A stretch of DNA of 64,000 nt from Terriglobia bacterium. Its GTDB lineage: Bacteria; Acidobacteriota; Terriglobia; Bryobacterales; Bryobacteraceae. Position numbers and translations under genes: made by a program. This document shows, in pieces, positions 7,691 to 17,058 of the stretch; within the stretch, counting starts at the first letter, position 1, and each line of letters begins with the position of its first letter. Under the pieces are notes generated by a model. That model saw only the letters and a list, made by a program, of their open reading frames with translations, searched no databases and was not told the DNA's origin. The DNA lies in assembly GCA_020073445.1 (NCBI GenBank), contig JAIQFE010000005.1:1-64000 (forward strand), given 5' to 3'.

Positions 7691-8923
7691 ATGGATGTGA
7701 CCTCGCAGTATCTAGGCCGGTTGATTCTGGGTATGGTCACAATGGCCGGTGCTGCCTCGCTTCAGGCGCAAGCAGCGGACGGGTCGACATCGGATGAGTA
7801 CGGGCGCACGCTAAGTGCGCTGGAGCGTTATCGAGTTCTGGCGGATCAGGACGACGGCGAGATCCTGCCAGCGACCAAGAAACCCGTGGAACCGGGAGCG
7901 CACTATACCGGTGTACCTCGTGTGCGTCGCTTGCTCTCACTGCTCGGGGATCTTCCTGTGGGCGGCATTCCCGGCGATGCAGATGTGTATGACGCCACGC
8001 TCGTGGCCGCCGTCAAGCGATTCCAAACGCGTCACGGGCTCGAACCCGATGGGCGCCTTGGTAAAGCGACGCTGGCGCAACTGAACACGCCGCTAAGCTT
8101 CCGCGTTCGACAGCTGGAACTGGCCTTGGAACGCTGGGGCCAGCTGCCCTACGATCCCTCGCGTCGAGCGATCCTGCTGAATCTTCCTGAATTCCGCCTG
8201 CGCGCATTCGATACCGGACACCAGCCCGCGCTCGAAATGAAGATCGTGATCGGGCGGGCGCGCGGGCTCCAGACTCCGCTCTTGTCCTCAGAACTGGATT
8301 CTGTCCTCTTCCGTCCCTATTGGAATGTGCCGCTCAGTATTCAACGTAAGGAGCTGGTGCCGCACATCAAACGAGATCCCTCCTACATCTCGAAGAACGA
8401 TTTCGAGCTGGTCACATCGAAAGGGGAGGTGGTGGAGCAGGATGAGGTCTCAGACACGTTGTTGGCGCAACTTCGCTCGGGCAAGCTTCACTTGCGCCAG
8501 CGGCGAGGGCCCAAGAATTCGCTGGGACTGGTGAAGTTCGTGTTCCCGAATGAATATGACGTTTACATGCACGATACGCCCGCGAAATCGCTATTCGCCA
8601 GGGCGCGCCGCGATTTCAGCCACGGCTGCATTCGCCTGGAAAGGGCCACGGACCTAGCGGAGTGGGTGTTAAGCGAGGAATCCGGCTGGCCACGGGAGCG
8701 AATCGAGGAGACCATGGAAGGGACCGAATCCACCTCCGTGAAACTTAAGCACCCGATTCCGGTAAGGACGATTTACGTAACCGCCATGGTCGGGGAGAAC
8801 GGCGAGGTTCACTTCTTCGAGGATATTTACGGCCAGGACGCCGCACTCGAACAAGAACTGGCTGGAGACCAGCCCGCGGATCAGGCTACCAGTGACGAAC
8901 CCGGCCCACATCCACGTGAATGA
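7691..8923 (+). CDS. YcbB/LdtD-type L,D-transpeptidase
   Basis: The ATG at 7691 gives a signal peptide (MDVTSQYLGRLILGMVTMAG, cleaved near AQA). A peptidoglycan-binding domain spans residues about 75-132 (AVKRFQTRHGLEPDGRLGKA). The YkuD catalytic domain spans about 160-330 and has the YcbB-type FRPYWNVPLSIQRKEL insertion and the active-site motif FSHGCIRLE (Cys313). It forms 3-3 (mDAP-mDAP) cross-links or anchors proteins in the periplasm. Its 3' end overlaps the convergent MepK-like gene by 38 bases. E. coli has the same pair side by side (ycbB-ycbK), which supports a matched cross-link-making and cross-link-cutting pair. Confidence 0.88.
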   Translation: MDVTSQYLGRLILGMVTMAGAASLQAQAADGSTSDEYGRTLSALERYRVLADQDDGEILPATKKPVEPGAHYTGVPRVRRLLSLLGDLPVGGIPGDADVYDATLVAAVKRFQTRHGLEPDGRLGKATLAQLNTPLSFRVRQLELALERWGQLPYDPSRRAILLNLPEFRLRAFDTGHQPALEMKIVIGRARGLQTPLLSSELDSVLFRPYWNVPLSIQRKELVPHIKRDPSYISKNDFELVTSKGEVVEQDEVSDTLLAQLRSGKLHLRQRRGPKNSLGLVKFVFPNEYDVYMHDTPAKSLFARARRDFSHGCIRLERATDLAEWVLSEESGWPRERIEETMEGTESTSVKLKHPIPVRTIYVTAMVGENGEVHFFEDIYGQDAALEQELAGDQPADQATSDEPGPHPRE

Positions 8924-9404
8924 AGTCCGAAGCGGGGTAATATCCTACGCCGCCGCGTCCGAGAGCCAGCGCCGCATTCCGAAATTTCAAGGTCGACGTG
9001 CCGGGTAGACGGATATCGATTGCCTCGGCCTGCATATGCAGGCTATTCTTGGCCACACCCACCGTGTGGGTCCGGAGAAATTCGTTGCTCCTGGGCGTTC
9101 GATAGCCGCAGATGATGTGAATCTCGGCATCCGCGCGTCCTACGGCCTGCGCGGCATCCCTCAGAACGTCGAAGACCCGCGGGTCGTAGTGATGCACCTC
9201 TCCAGTGCGGTGGTCTCGCAGGAAATGGTCGAGCTTCTGGAGCGCCTCGGGAATGTAGGTATCGCCGTGGCGATACACGATATCCAGATGTTCTCCGGTA
9301 TGCGTATGGTAGAGACGCAGATGACCGTCCTGAATCGCTGGGGCTGTACCGGATACTGCTATTAGGGGAAGAATCGCAAGCAGGGCAACAACGAAAATAC
9401 GCAA
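8886..9404 (-). CDS. MepK/YcbK-type murein endopeptidase (DUF882, M15A)
   Basis: A TTG start with a GAGGT ribosome-binding site gives a 172-residue protein with a signal peptide (MRIFVVALLAILPLIAVSG). The M15A/DUF882 core is plain: LRLYHTHTGE, ICGYRTPRSNEFLR, SLHMQAEAIDIRLPG and FIHVDVGRVRHW. The zinc ligands are likely His123, Asp130 and His163. E. coli MepK cleaves 3-3 and some 4-3 peptide cross-links in peptidoglycan. It is transcribed toward the L,D-transpeptidase, and their coding ends overlap by 38 bases, so read-through of either gene would give antisense to the other. Confidence 0.88.
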   Translation of the reverse strand: MRIFVVALLAILPLIAVSGTAPAIQDGHLRLYHTHTGEHLDIVYRHGDTYIPEALQKLDHFLRDHRTGEVHHYDPRVFDVLRDAAQAVGRADAEIHIICGYRTPRSNEFLRTHTVGVAKNSLHMQAEAIDIRLPGTSTLKFRNAALALGRGGVGYYPASDFIHVDVGRVRHW

Positions 9405-9477
9405 AGCCTGTACCTCTGTGTGTTAGTCGGGCGGTTCCCCCAGTTTAACAGGGCCGGCGGGCTTTTCCCACGCAGTT

Positions 9478-9499
9478 CGTTGGGGGATTTCGCCCAACG
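9478..9499. promoter_or_regulatory. Inverted repeat between divergent genes
   Basis: CGTTGGG at 9478-9484 and CCCAACG at 9493-9499 form a perfect 7-base dyad with an 8-base spacer. It lies in the 206-base region between the MepK-like gene (minus) and the secreted pair (plus). It could be an operator or an RNA hairpin. There is no T-tract, so a terminator is less likely. Confidence 0.35.
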
Positions 9500-9610
9500 C
9501 CAGGTGTACTCCCTCTTGCCTGCCAATCCTGTCAATGATATAGGTTGACTTACTCGTGGAGAGCAAAATGCACAGTCTCGGGTAAGCACTTGATAAGAAA
9601 GGAAGGAAAT

Positions 9611-10150
9611 ATGCGCACACTAAGATTCTGGATAGGGACTCCGGCGATTTTGCTGGCCGGGTGGGCGGGCGCCGCCAATGCGGCCGTTGTTCCGGATTCC
9701 GAACACGTCGCCAAATTGCTCTCCGAAGCGAAAACCATGGCGCTTCAAATAAAGGAAGACGCGGTAGCGATGGAAGGCTTCACTCGGATGAACGTTAGCT
9801 GGGAAAGCCATGCCATGGCGATTAACCAGATCAAGGACCACGTCAATGCCCTGGAGAAGCACGAAGCCAAGCTGAAGGATGCGAGGAGTGCCGCTGCGCC
9901 CTGGCAAAAGACGGCGATCGACCGGATCGTGCCGTATCTGGACGAGCTGGAGGGGTACACTTCGGCGATTATCGAGCGCATCAACGCGCAACCCAAGCGG
10001 CTCTTCACTGACGATTACAAGGACTTCCTGCAAGCGAATGCCGACTATGCCACCGACTTGGCGGGAATGGTTGCGGACTTCGTAGACTACGGAAAGACCA
10101 AAGATCGGATGGAACGGCTGGGCAAGAAACTCGAAATCCCGGGGCGTTAA
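9611..10150 (+). CDS. Secreted hypothetical helical protein, 179 aa
   Basis: The ATG at 9611 follows a GGAAGG ribosome-binding site. The signal peptide (MRTLRFWIGTPAILLAGWAG, cleaved near ANA) is followed by a wholly helical chain rich in Ala, Lys, Glu and Asp. Pairs of amphipathic helices are visible, for example NQIKDHVNALEKHEAKLKD. This suggests a four-helix bundle in the periplasm. No family is recognised and there are no obvious metal-ligand patterns. Its stop codon is immediately followed by the ATG of the next gene, so the two are translated as a unit. Confidence 0.6.
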   Translation: MRTLRFWIGTPAILLAGWAGAANAAVVPDSEHVAKLLSEAKTMALQIKEDAVAMEGFTRMNVSWESHAMAINQIKDHVNALEKHEAKLKDARSAAAPWQKTAIDRIVPYLDELEGYTSAIIERINAQPKRLFTDDYKDFLQANADYATDLAGMVADFVDYGKTKDRMERLGKKLEIPGR

Positions 10151-10930
10151 ATGTATGGGCGGCGCATTGGTGCCCTTTTCCTGATTGGGACTGGGGTGAT
10201 GTGGGGGCAGGCGGCGCAACCCGCCTCGCCCACGGAGGACGGGGCAAAACCTTTGACGTCCTGCGTGCAGCCGCCTCCCCTGGTTAGTTGGGAAGACTAC
10301 GACGGCCCGTTCGCAAAGGTGGTCGGCACATTCGGGCGGAAGTTGGAGCGCAAGGCAGTGCACCCACCCCGGTACAAGCCCGGTGCTGTGTTGTGTTCGC
10401 TGGAGCCAGGCGCGAAGTTCCTGCTGTTCCTGCACGATAGCGGCGATCCGATTTCCGTATTCGCCGCTGGATTCAATGCCGGGCTGGATCAGGCCTCCAA
10501 CCGGGACCCTTCCTTCGGACAAGGCGGATCCGGGTATGGCCGGCGTTTCGCTGCGAATTTCGCCGGTCAAACCGCATCGCGATTCTTTGGAGACTTTCTT
10601 TATCCGACGGTCTTTTTCGAAGACCCGCGTTACTACCGCATGGCGCACGGCAGTACACGGGCGCGCCTGCTGCACGCTATGAGTCACACCGTGGTGGCGC
10701 ACCGCGACAACGGAAAGCTGATGTTCAACTACACGGAGTGGCTCGCCACGGGAAGTTCAGTGGCGCTCAACAATCTCTACCATCCAGGCAACCAGCCAGG
10801 CGTGGCCGCGGCGGCGCGTAACGGTGCTTTCGTCGTGCTTCAGGACATGGGATTCGACGTGCTGCGCGAGTTCTGGCCGGAGATCGCCCGCAAGTTCAAG
10901 ATGCCGTTCCGCGGCGTGCGCGAGGATTGA
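10151..10930 (+). CDS. Secreted hypothetical protein, 259 aa
   Basis: The gene starts directly after the stop of the preceding gene with no spacer. The signal peptide is MYGRRIGALFLIGTGVMWGQ. The mature protein contains a conserved-looking core, FAAGFNAGLDQASNRDPSFG followed by YGRRFAANFAGQ and FLYPTVFFEDPRYYRMAHG. The small residues and aromatic pattern suggest an outer-membrane or membrane-associated protein. I recall similar unnamed proteins in Acidobacteria but cannot assign a function. The 3' end overlaps the convergent HhH gene by 35 bases. Confidence 0.6.
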   Translation: MYGRRIGALFLIGTGVMWGQAAQPASPTEDGAKPLTSCVQPPPLVSWEDYDGPFAKVVGTFGRKLERKAVHPPRYKPGAVLCSLEPGAKFLLFLHDSGDPISVFAAGFNAGLDQASNRDPSFGQGGSGYGRRFAANFAGQTASRFFGDFLYPTVFFEDPRYYRMAHGSTRARLLHAMSHTVVAHRDNGKLMFNYTEWLATGSSVALNNLYHPGNQPGVAAAARNGAFVVLQDMGFDVLREFWPEIARKFKMPFRGVRED

Positions 10931-11765
10931 GTCGCTCGAAATACTCCTGGCATTCGGCCTCTCGGCCGCGAACGATCCGTTGGCCTTCTAGTGGCCCATG
11001 ACGGCTGGTAATCACGGTGCACTGGTGCGAGCCCGATTCGCGGTCCTGGTAGAGAATGACCCAATCGTGCGTCATACCCAGCTGATGCGCCCGCGCCGTG
11101 TTGGAGAACAGCGCTGTGTAGTGCCGGTCGCCTCGCTGGGTGTGTAGAATCGGCAGCCAAGCCTTCTTCTTTGGATTGAACCGCCGCGGGGCGATGGTGG
11201 GAAGCGTTCCGGCCTGCGCGGCCTCGCGATACTCCCGGTCTACATCCAGCAATTCCTCGACGGGCGCCTGTCTTGTGGGACCACGGTCGGGTTGGCGCAC
11301 GCGGCCGAGCCGCGACGCCAGTGAATCCACGATCCCCGCGACTCTCTTCGCCCCGAAGCCTGCCAAGCTTGCGAGGCGGCCATCGTGCGCCGCGGCTTCC
11401 AGCTCTTCCAGAGTGTCGATTCCCAGGTCGTGATGCAGCCGCTCCGCCTGAATTCGGCCGATTCCCGGTACCGACTGGAGAAGCAGGACGGGATCGATCT
11501 CACCGCGCATGTGTTCCAGCATCGGCAACCGGCCTGTTTCGACCAAACTACGGACGGCGATCGCCAACCGATGGCCGATGGCGGGAACTCGCTCCAGTCC
11601 TTCGAGGCCTTCGCGCGCGTATAAATCGGCAACGGGCTCCGGAAGGCCGGCGACGGCCATGGCTCCGTGCCGGTACGCGTTCACACGAAACGGATTAGCG
11701 CCTTGCGCCTCCAGCAAATTCGCCAGCTCGTTGAGTTTCCGCGCGATTTGGTCGTTGCTCGTCAC
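10896..11765 (-). CDS. PolX-like helix-hairpin-helix protein lacking the polymerase domain
   Basis: The first 165 residues match the N-terminal DNA-binding region of bacterial PolX: IARKLNELANLLEAQGANPF, RVNAYRHGAMAV, VPAIGHRLA, and a second HhH VPGIGRIQAERLHHDLGI. In PolX the nucleotidyltransferase palm and PHP nuclease follow. Here they are replaced by a C-terminal region of about 110 residues (AWLPILHTQRGDRHYTALFS, then TVITSRHGPLEGQRIVRGRE) that I do not recognise. It is probably a DNA-binding protein in repair or genome maintenance. The GTG start is used. A small zinc-ribbon gene lies 13 bases upstream on the same strand. Confidence 0.7.
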   Translation of the reverse strand: MTSNDQIARKLNELANLLEAQGANPFRVNAYRHGAMAVAGLPEPVADLYAREGLEGLERVPAIGHRLAIAVRSLVETGRLPMLEHMRGEIDPVLLLQSVPGIGRIQAERLHHDLGIDTLEELEAAAHDGRLASLAGFGAKRVAGIVDSLASRLGRVRQPDRGPTRQAPVEELLDVDREYREAAQAGTLPTIAPRRFNPKKKAWLPILHTQRGDRHYTALFSNTARAHQLGMTHDWVILYQDRESGSHQCTVITSRHGPLEGQRIVRGREAECQEYFERLNPRARRGTAS

Positions 11766-11778
11766 CTTGCGCGGCCGG

Positions 11779-11985
11779 TCACTCCCGCTCGCCCAGGTCG
11801 ACGATCTCCGACTCAGCCTGGTCGAACTCGGTCCGCAGCATTTCGAACTTGCCGCAGTCCGGGCAGGTCACTTCGACCCTGGTTTTCTCGCTATCGGTAA
11901 AAATCCATTCCGCGGGCACGCCGCAGCGCGAGCAAATCGTGTCTCGTTCGCCCCGCTCGGGATCGATGGTTCGTACGTTTTCCAT
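11779..11985 (-). CDS. Small zinc-ribbon protein, 68 aa
   Basis: AAAGGG precedes the ATG. The protein has two cysteine pairs (CSRC at residues 18-21 and CPDC at 41-44), giving a single zinc ribbon. An acidic C-terminus follows (ESEIVDLGERE). There is no signal peptide. It precedes the PolX-like HhH gene by 13 bases and is likely co-transcribed with it, which hints at a nucleic-acid-related role. No named family is recognised. Confidence 0.6.
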   Translation of the reverse strand: MENVRTIDPERGERDTICSRCGVPAEWIFTDSEKTRVEVTCPDCGKFEMLRTEFDQAESEIVDLGERE

Positions 11986-12033
11986 GCCCTTTAACTAGCA
12001 CGCGCATGACCAACCGGACGAACGCCGGCTAAC

Positions 12034-13878
12034 CTAGAAATCCGCCAGCCGCCGATAGTAAAAGGCGACGCGCAAGGCGTTCAGCACGGCCGCGATGTCG
12101 ATCGCCTCCTGGGCTACGGCGCCGGCCACTGGCGATAGCCATCCCACGGCGGCGAACCCCATCCCAACCATGCTCAGGACCATGCCTCCCACTGCGCTTT
12201 CTAGCGCGATCCGGCGCATCCGGCGGCTGATGTGGATCAGCTCATCCGTCTTTTCGAGAGACGAATCCAGGATCACTGCCGCCGCCGCCTCCGAGGTGAT
12301 GTCGCTGTTCGTTCCAAGCGCGATCCCCACGGTGGCCATCAGCATCGCGGGTGCGTCGTTGATTCCGTCGCCCACAAACACGGTTCGATCCTGCTTCGTG
12401 GCCGCGGCGACTATAGCCACCTTGTCTTCGGGACTCTTGCTGAAGTGAATCTCGCCGATCCCCACTTGGCCTGCTAAGTAACGGACTTCCTCCTCGCGAT
12501 CGCCGGAAAGCAACACTACGTGTCTGGCACCGTGTCTCGACTTCAGATGAGCGATGAATGGACGGCTCTCCTCGCGCGGCGTGTCGCGAAAACGGAGGAC
12601 TGCGGCGAGTCGCTCATTGAACAGCACGATGCACTCCAACCCGGTGGCGGCCTCCGGCAGAGCGATTCCCGGCACCTGCGAGCGCCCCGTGATCCGGATC
12701 TGCACGCCGTCCACGGTCCCGACCAACCCGGCACCCGGCTTCTCACTGATCTGGCTCGCCTGCGCGATCGGCTGGCTCGCATCCCGCGCTGCGTTCAACA
12801 CGGCGACGGCGAGAGGGTGCTTGGAATATTGCTCCAGGCTCGCCGCCTTAGACAGGATGTCCTCGCGCGAGAATCCTTCGGCGCACAGGACATCGGTCAG
12901 CACCGGCTTACCGTAGGTCAAGGTACCCGTCTTGTCGAAAATCAGCGTGCGGCAGTTGTCGATCTGCTCCAGGGCCGCGGGATTTTTGAGGATGATGCCC
13001 CGTTTGGCGGCCAGGGAAATCGCGCTGATGATCGCTACGGGAATGGCGATCAGCAGCGGACAGGGGGTCGCAATCACGACAACGGCCAGAAATCGGAGTG
13101 GATCGCCGCTCCACCACCAGGCGCCCAGTGCGGTAATGGCCGCGACCGGCGTGTACCACGCGGCAAGCTTGTCGCCGAGTCTCCGCATCCGGGGGCGATT
13201 GGCTTCGGTTTCCTGCAGCAGCCGGACAATCTGAGCGTGCCGGGAATCCGCCGGGAGCTTGGATGCCTCCATCACCAACATTTGTTCTTTGTTGATCGCG
13301 CCGGAGATGACGGCGGATCCGGGAGCCTTGGAGATTTCGAAAGGCTCGCCGGTGAGATAGGACTCGTCCATGCGGCCGTGGCCTTCGATCACCGTCCCAT
13401 CCACGGGTGCGATCTCATGCGGCAGAATGACGATCGCGTCGCCGACTCTCACCGCGTCGAGAGGAATGTCGAGCTGGCCGGAAGCCGTCCTGCGATGTGC
13501 GATCCTGGGCGTCCGCTTGTGCAACGCGCCCAGAACCGAGTTGGCCCGCTCCGTGGCGTACGATTCGAGCGCGCCCCCACCAGAGAGCATCAGGATGATG
13601 ATCGCGCCCACCAGGTACTGGCCAGTGACTGCTGCGGCGACGATAGACAGCCCGGCGAGAAGATCCGAACCAAATTCCAAGTGAATCAGGCGCTGTCCTA
13701 ACCTCCAGAGCAACGGTAGTCCTGCCGCCGCAACAGCCACATACAGTGGGATCTCGGAAATACCGGCGCGAGCGTGGATCCAGTAGTGCAGGCACAGATG
13801 GGCAAGAATGCAGGCGGCGGAAAGCAGTGCGATCCAGGTTTGGGAAAGCCGGGTGATCCGCTGGGAATGGCTCGTCAC
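12034..13878 (-). CDS. P1B-type heavy-metal P-type ATPase with TPCP motif
   Basis: A GTG start at 13878 overlaps the stop of the upstream gene (GTGA), giving 614 residues. The visible motifs are TGE (176-178), TPCP in the metal-binding helix (271-274), the phosphorylation loop DKTGTLT (315-321), the P1B hallmark KHP further on, and [10 protein letters not shown]. No cytosolic N-terminal metal-binding domain precedes the first helices. TPC-type motifs occur in the less studied P1B subgroups rather than the CPC copper or cadmium/zinc pumps, so the ion cannot be named. It is translationally coupled to the PatZ-like gene, a pairing that suggests shared stress control. Confidence 0.85.
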   Translation of the reverse strand: MTSHSQRITRLSQTWIALLSAACILAHLCLHYWIHARAGISEIPLYVAVAAAGLPLLWRLGQRLIHLEFGSDLLAGLSIVAAAVTGQYLVGAIIILMLSGGGALESYATERANSVLGALHKRTPRIAHRRTASGQLDIPLDAVRVGDAIVILPHEIAPVDGTVIEGHGRMDESYLTGEPFEISKAPGSAVISGAINKEQMLVMEASKLPADSRHAQIVRLLQETEANRPRMRRLGDKLAAWYTPVAAITALGAWWWSGDPLRFLAVVVIATPCPLLIAIPVAIISAISLAAKRGIILKNPAALEQIDNCRTLIFDKTGTLTYGKPVLTDVLCAEGFSREDILSKAASLEQYSKHPLAVAVLNAARDASQPIAQASQISEKPGAGLVGTVDGVQIRITGRSQVPGIALPEAATGLECIVLFNERLAAVLRFRDTPREESRPFIAHLKSRHGARHVVLLSGDREEEVRYLAGQVGIGEIHFSKSPEDKVAIVAAATKQDRTVFVGDGINDAPAMLMATVGIALGTNSDITSEAAAAVILDSSLEKTDELIHISRRMRRIALESAVGGMVLSMVGMGFAAVGWLSPVAGAVAQEAIDIAAVLNALRVAFYYRRLADF

Positions 13879-16583
13879 AGCGTGAGCACCCCGTGGACCA
13901 CGCCGTCTTCGACACGATTCAAATCGAATCCCAGGATTCGGCAAACCTCGATCATCTGACGGGTGCCTCCCAGGATCTCGACCGTCACACGGTCCAGCTT
14001 CTCGTCTCTCGCGATCTCGATCAGGCGCCGCGAGAGCTCGGTTCCCAGGCCACGACCCTGATTTTCATCGGTGATCAAGACCGCCAGTTCCGCCTCATTT
14101 TCGAGATGCGCCTTGCTCAACCTGCCGATAGCGAGAATTTCGGGCTCGTTTGCAGCCGGATCGCGGTGCTCGGCCACCAGGGCGATCTCGCGGTTGTAAT
14201 CGCCAAAGCAGACTCGCAGCAGCCGGTCATGAGAAACTCGCTGGTCCAGCGAGAGCAGGTGAAAGTATCGTTGATAAATGCTGCGCTCGGAGAGATTGGC
14301 GTGGAACGTGACAACCATGCGTTCATCTTCGGGACGAATGGGGCGAATGATCACTTCCATCCCGTCTTCAAAACGCCACGGCTTAACGTACTGGACCGGA
14401 TATGGTCGTATAGCCGGCAATGGAGGATCGACGACGTCTTGGGCATGCAGAACTACGCGGGCATCGAGCGCCAGCAATCCGTCCGCGGACGCGAGCAGCG
14501 GGTTGATGTCGATTTCCTTGATCCACTTTTGTTCCATCACCAGATAGCTGAACCGCACCAGCAGCTTTTCGAGTTCGATCAGGTCCACGGGTTTGCGTCC
14601 ACGAACGCCTCCGAACGCCGAAAAGATCTTGGTCCTCTCCATGAGCAGGCGCGCCAGAGTGGTGTTCAGAGGAGGCAAGCCCAGCGCTCGGTCCTTATAA
14701 ATCTCGACCAACTGGCCTCCACTTCCGAAGAGCAGAACCGGCCCGAATTGCGCATCGATGCTCGACCCGAGGATCAGCTCGTAGCCTTCCGGACGCACCA
14801 TCGGCTGGACGGTTACTCCAAGAAAATGTTCCGCGCCCGCCGCGCGTGTGACCGACTCCTGGATGCTCTGGTACGCCGTTCGCACAGCGGCTTCGCTCAA
14901 GAGATTAAGTTGCACGCCGCCGACATCGGTCTTATGCGTGATCGTCTCGGAATGAAGTTTGAGGACTACCGGATATCCGATGCGCCCCGCTGCTTCCGCG
15001 GCCTGATCCGCCGTGGTCGCGATTTCAGTCGCGACAGTAGGAATGCCATAGATCGCGAGCAGCTTCTTCGATTCGGCCTCGGTCAGAAGTGTCCGGCCCT
15101 TCGCGCGAATGCCGTTGATCAGCTCGGTGGCTTTCGCACGCGCCGCGGTCTCTTCGGTATCGAACGCTTCCGGCGTTTCGTACAACGCCTTGAGGTTGGC
15201 ACTGTAACTCCACATCAAGTCGAACACGCGTGCCGCCGCATCGGAGTAGCCGTAGGTGGGGATGCCGGCTTGATTGAGAATCGCTTCGGCTTTTGCGATG
15301 TCACGGCCGCCCATCCAACTCGCGATCACCGGCTTGCCAGGAAGCTTGGCGTAGCGTGTCAACTGTTCCGCGATGGCCGAAGCGTCGGCCAATCCCGTGG
15401 GAGCCAGGATGACGAGCAGGCCATCCGTGCCAGGATCCTTGACGGCAACATCGATGGTTTTGGAGTAGCGCTCCGCGTTGGCGTCGCCAATGATGTCGAT
15501 GGGATTCTGATGGCTCCAGTGGCGCGGAAGGAATCCGCTCAATTGCTCGATCGTGCCCGGAGCAAGTTCCGCCAGCTGGCCGCCCTCGGAGAGTAACGCG
15601 TCGGTGGCCAGAACGGCAGGTCCGCCGGCATTCGTGACGATCGTCAGGCGCGGGCCTTTTGGACGCGGCTGCTTGTCCAGCGCCTCGGAGAGATAGAAAA
15701 GTTCGGCGATCGTGTTTACGCGCACCACCCCGCACCGCCGAAACGCCGCATCGAGGACTTCGTCCTGTCCGGTCAGCGCCCCGGTGTGGGACGCGGCCGC
15801 CTTCGCGGCGGCGGCCGTTCGCCCTGGCTTGATCACGATGATCGGTTTCGATAACGCGACCTCCCGTGCCGCCGACAGGAACGCACGGGCGTCGCCGATG
15901 GACTCCATGTAGATCACGATGCTGCGGGTTTCCGGATCGTCGCCGAGGTACTGAATCAGATCTGCCCATTCCACGTCGAGCATGGAGCCGACGGATACAA
16001 ACGCGCTGAATCCGACCAGTTCACGCTGGCTCCAGTCCAGAATGGCCGTGCACAAAGCGCCGCTCTGACTGATGAACCCCAGGTGCCCGGGGCGCGCCAT
16101 CGAGCTGGCGAACGTCGCGTTCAAACCGTGGAGCGGGCTCATGATGCCGAGGCAGTTGGGCCCGACGATACGCAGTTTGCTCTTCCTTACCTCGGCGAGA
16201 ATTTCCCGCTCCAGTGCAGCGCCCTTCTCACCGATTTCCTTGAATCCAGCCGAGATAATGATGGCGCCTTCGACACCCGCAGCCGCACACTCGCCGATGA
16301 TTCCAGGGACGGTTCGGGCCGGCGTCGCGATGACTGCCAAATCGACATGCTCCGGGATTTCATGGATGCTTGGGTAGCAGCGCAGTCCCAACACCTCCGA
16401 GTGTTTGGGATTTACCGGATACACGGTTCCACCGAAAGAAGTCTGCTTGAGATTCGATACCAGCGAGCGGCCCACGCCCGTCTGGTCCTCTGTTGCACCA
16501 ATGACGGCCACGTTGCGCGGCCGGAAGAAGACGTCCAGTGGCGCCCGCCGCTCCGGTATCGGTTTCGATGGATCTTCGACCAT
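13875..16583 (-). CDS. NDP-forming acyl-CoA synthetase/GNAT fusion (Pat/PatZ-like)
   Basis: This 902-residue protein has four parts: a CoA-binding domain (about 15-150, [20 protein letters not shown]), a succinyl-CoA-ligase-like flavodoxin domain (about 150-480), an ATP-grasp domain (about 490-700), and a GNAT acetyltransferase (about 730-895, with [15 protein letters not shown]). This is the layout of E. coli PatZ and Salmonella Pat, which acetylate lysines of metabolic enzymes such as acetyl-CoA synthetase. Those enterobacterial enzymes are described as having lost the phospho-histidine of the synthetase half. Here the SHTG motif is present (His266). It may therefore be a working ADP-forming synthetase, an acetyltransferase, or both. 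AAGGGA precedes the ATG. Confidence 0.88.
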   Translation of the reverse strand: MVEDPSKPIPERRAPLDVFFRPRNVAVIGATEDQTGVGRSLVSNLKQTSFGGTVYPVNPKHSEVLGLRCYPSIHEIPEHVDLAVIATPARTVPGIIGECAAAGVEGAIIISAGFKEIGEKGAALEREILAEVRKSKLRIVGPNCLGIMSPLHGLNATFASSMARPGHLGFISQSGALCTAILDWSQRELVGFSAFVSVGSMLDVEWADLIQYLGDDPETRSIVIYMESIGDARAFLSAAREVALSKPIIVIKPGRTAAAAKAAASHTGALTGQDEVLDAAFRRCGVVRVNTIAELFYLSEALDKQPRPKGPRLTIVTNAGGPAVLATDALLSEGGQLAELAPGTIEQLSGFLPRHWSHQNPIDIIGDANAERYSKTIDVAVKDPGTDGLLVILAPTGLADASAIAEQLTRYAKLPGKPVIASWMGGRDIAKAEAILNQAGIPTYGYSDAAARVFDLMWSYSANLKALYETPEAFDTEETAARAKATELINGIRAKGRTLLTEAESKKLLAIYGIPTVATEIATTADQAAEAAGRIGYPVVLKLHSETITHKTDVGGVQLNLLSEAAVRTAYQSIQESVTRAAGAEHFLGVTVQPMVRPEGYELILGSSIDAQFGPVLLFGSGGQLVEIYKDRALGLPPLNTTLARLLMERTKIFSAFGGVRGRKPVDLIELEKLLVRFSYLVMEQKWIKEIDINPLLASADGLLALDARVVLHAQDVVDPPLPAIRPYPVQYVKPWRFEDGMEVIIRPIRPEDERMVVTFHANLSERSIYQRYFHLLSLDQRVSHDRLLRVCFGDYNREIALVAEHRDPAANEPEILAIGRLSKAHLENEAELAVLITDENQGRGLGTELSRRLIEIARDEKLDRVTVEILGGTRQMIEVCRILGFDLNRVEDGVVHGVLTL

Positions 16584-16645
16584 TTCAGTCCCTTATAGCA
16601 CTGCCATGCATCTGTTTGGCCCTTCCACTGCTCTATTAAGAGCAA

Positions 16646-17053
16646 ATGACCAGCTACACTCGATACCTGAATGGAAAGAAGTTTGAGACGATTGTCGGTG
16701 CGCATCGGATCGTGACAGACCAGCCCGTCGCCGGAGGTGGTATGGACGCCGGGCCCACGCCCCCTGAACTGCTCCTCGCCTCTCTGGGCGCATGTGCGGG
16801 CCACTATGCGGTGGAGTACCTGCACGCCCGTTCGCTCGATGCGACGGATCTGGAAATTCGCGTTTCTGCGGCAAAAGGCACGAACCCTGCGCGTCTTGCC
16901 TCATTTCGTGTTGATGTGAACGTTCCGGGAATCGACGAACGCCACCAGCAGGGACTCTTGCGTGCGGTGAAAGCATGCCTGATTCACAACACGCTGATTA
17001 CAGGCCCGGGCCTGGACGTCGAAGTGACCGCCGGCCACACTCTATCGGTCTGA
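16646..17053 (+). CDS. OsmC-family protein
   Basis: This 135-residue protein is recognisable as OsmC/Ohr family from GPTPPELLLASLGACAGHYA (the first redox cysteine is the C of GAC) and VKACLIHNTL (the second cysteine). Family members reduce organic hydroperoxides with these two cysteines. The subgroup with the PTPxELLLASLGAC signature is closer to OsmC/YhfA than to Ohr. It is transcribed divergently from the PatZ-like gene across 62 bases, and its 3' end lies 5 bases from the end of a convergent universal-stress gene. This fits the stress theme of the region. Confidence 0.85.
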   Translation: MTSYTRYLNGKKFETIVGAHRIVTDQPVAGGGMDAGPTPPELLLASLGACAGHYAVEYLHARSLDATDLEIRVSAAKGTNPARLASFRVDVNVPGIDERHQQGLLRAVKACLIHNTLITGPGLDVEVTAGHTLSV

Positions 17054-17058
17054 GCCTT

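Noticed and set aside
12520-16583. Long open frames on the plus strand opposite the P-type ATPase and PatZ-like genes
   Set aside because: They have no recognisable motifs, and their length follows from GC-rich third-position bias of the real minus-strand genes.
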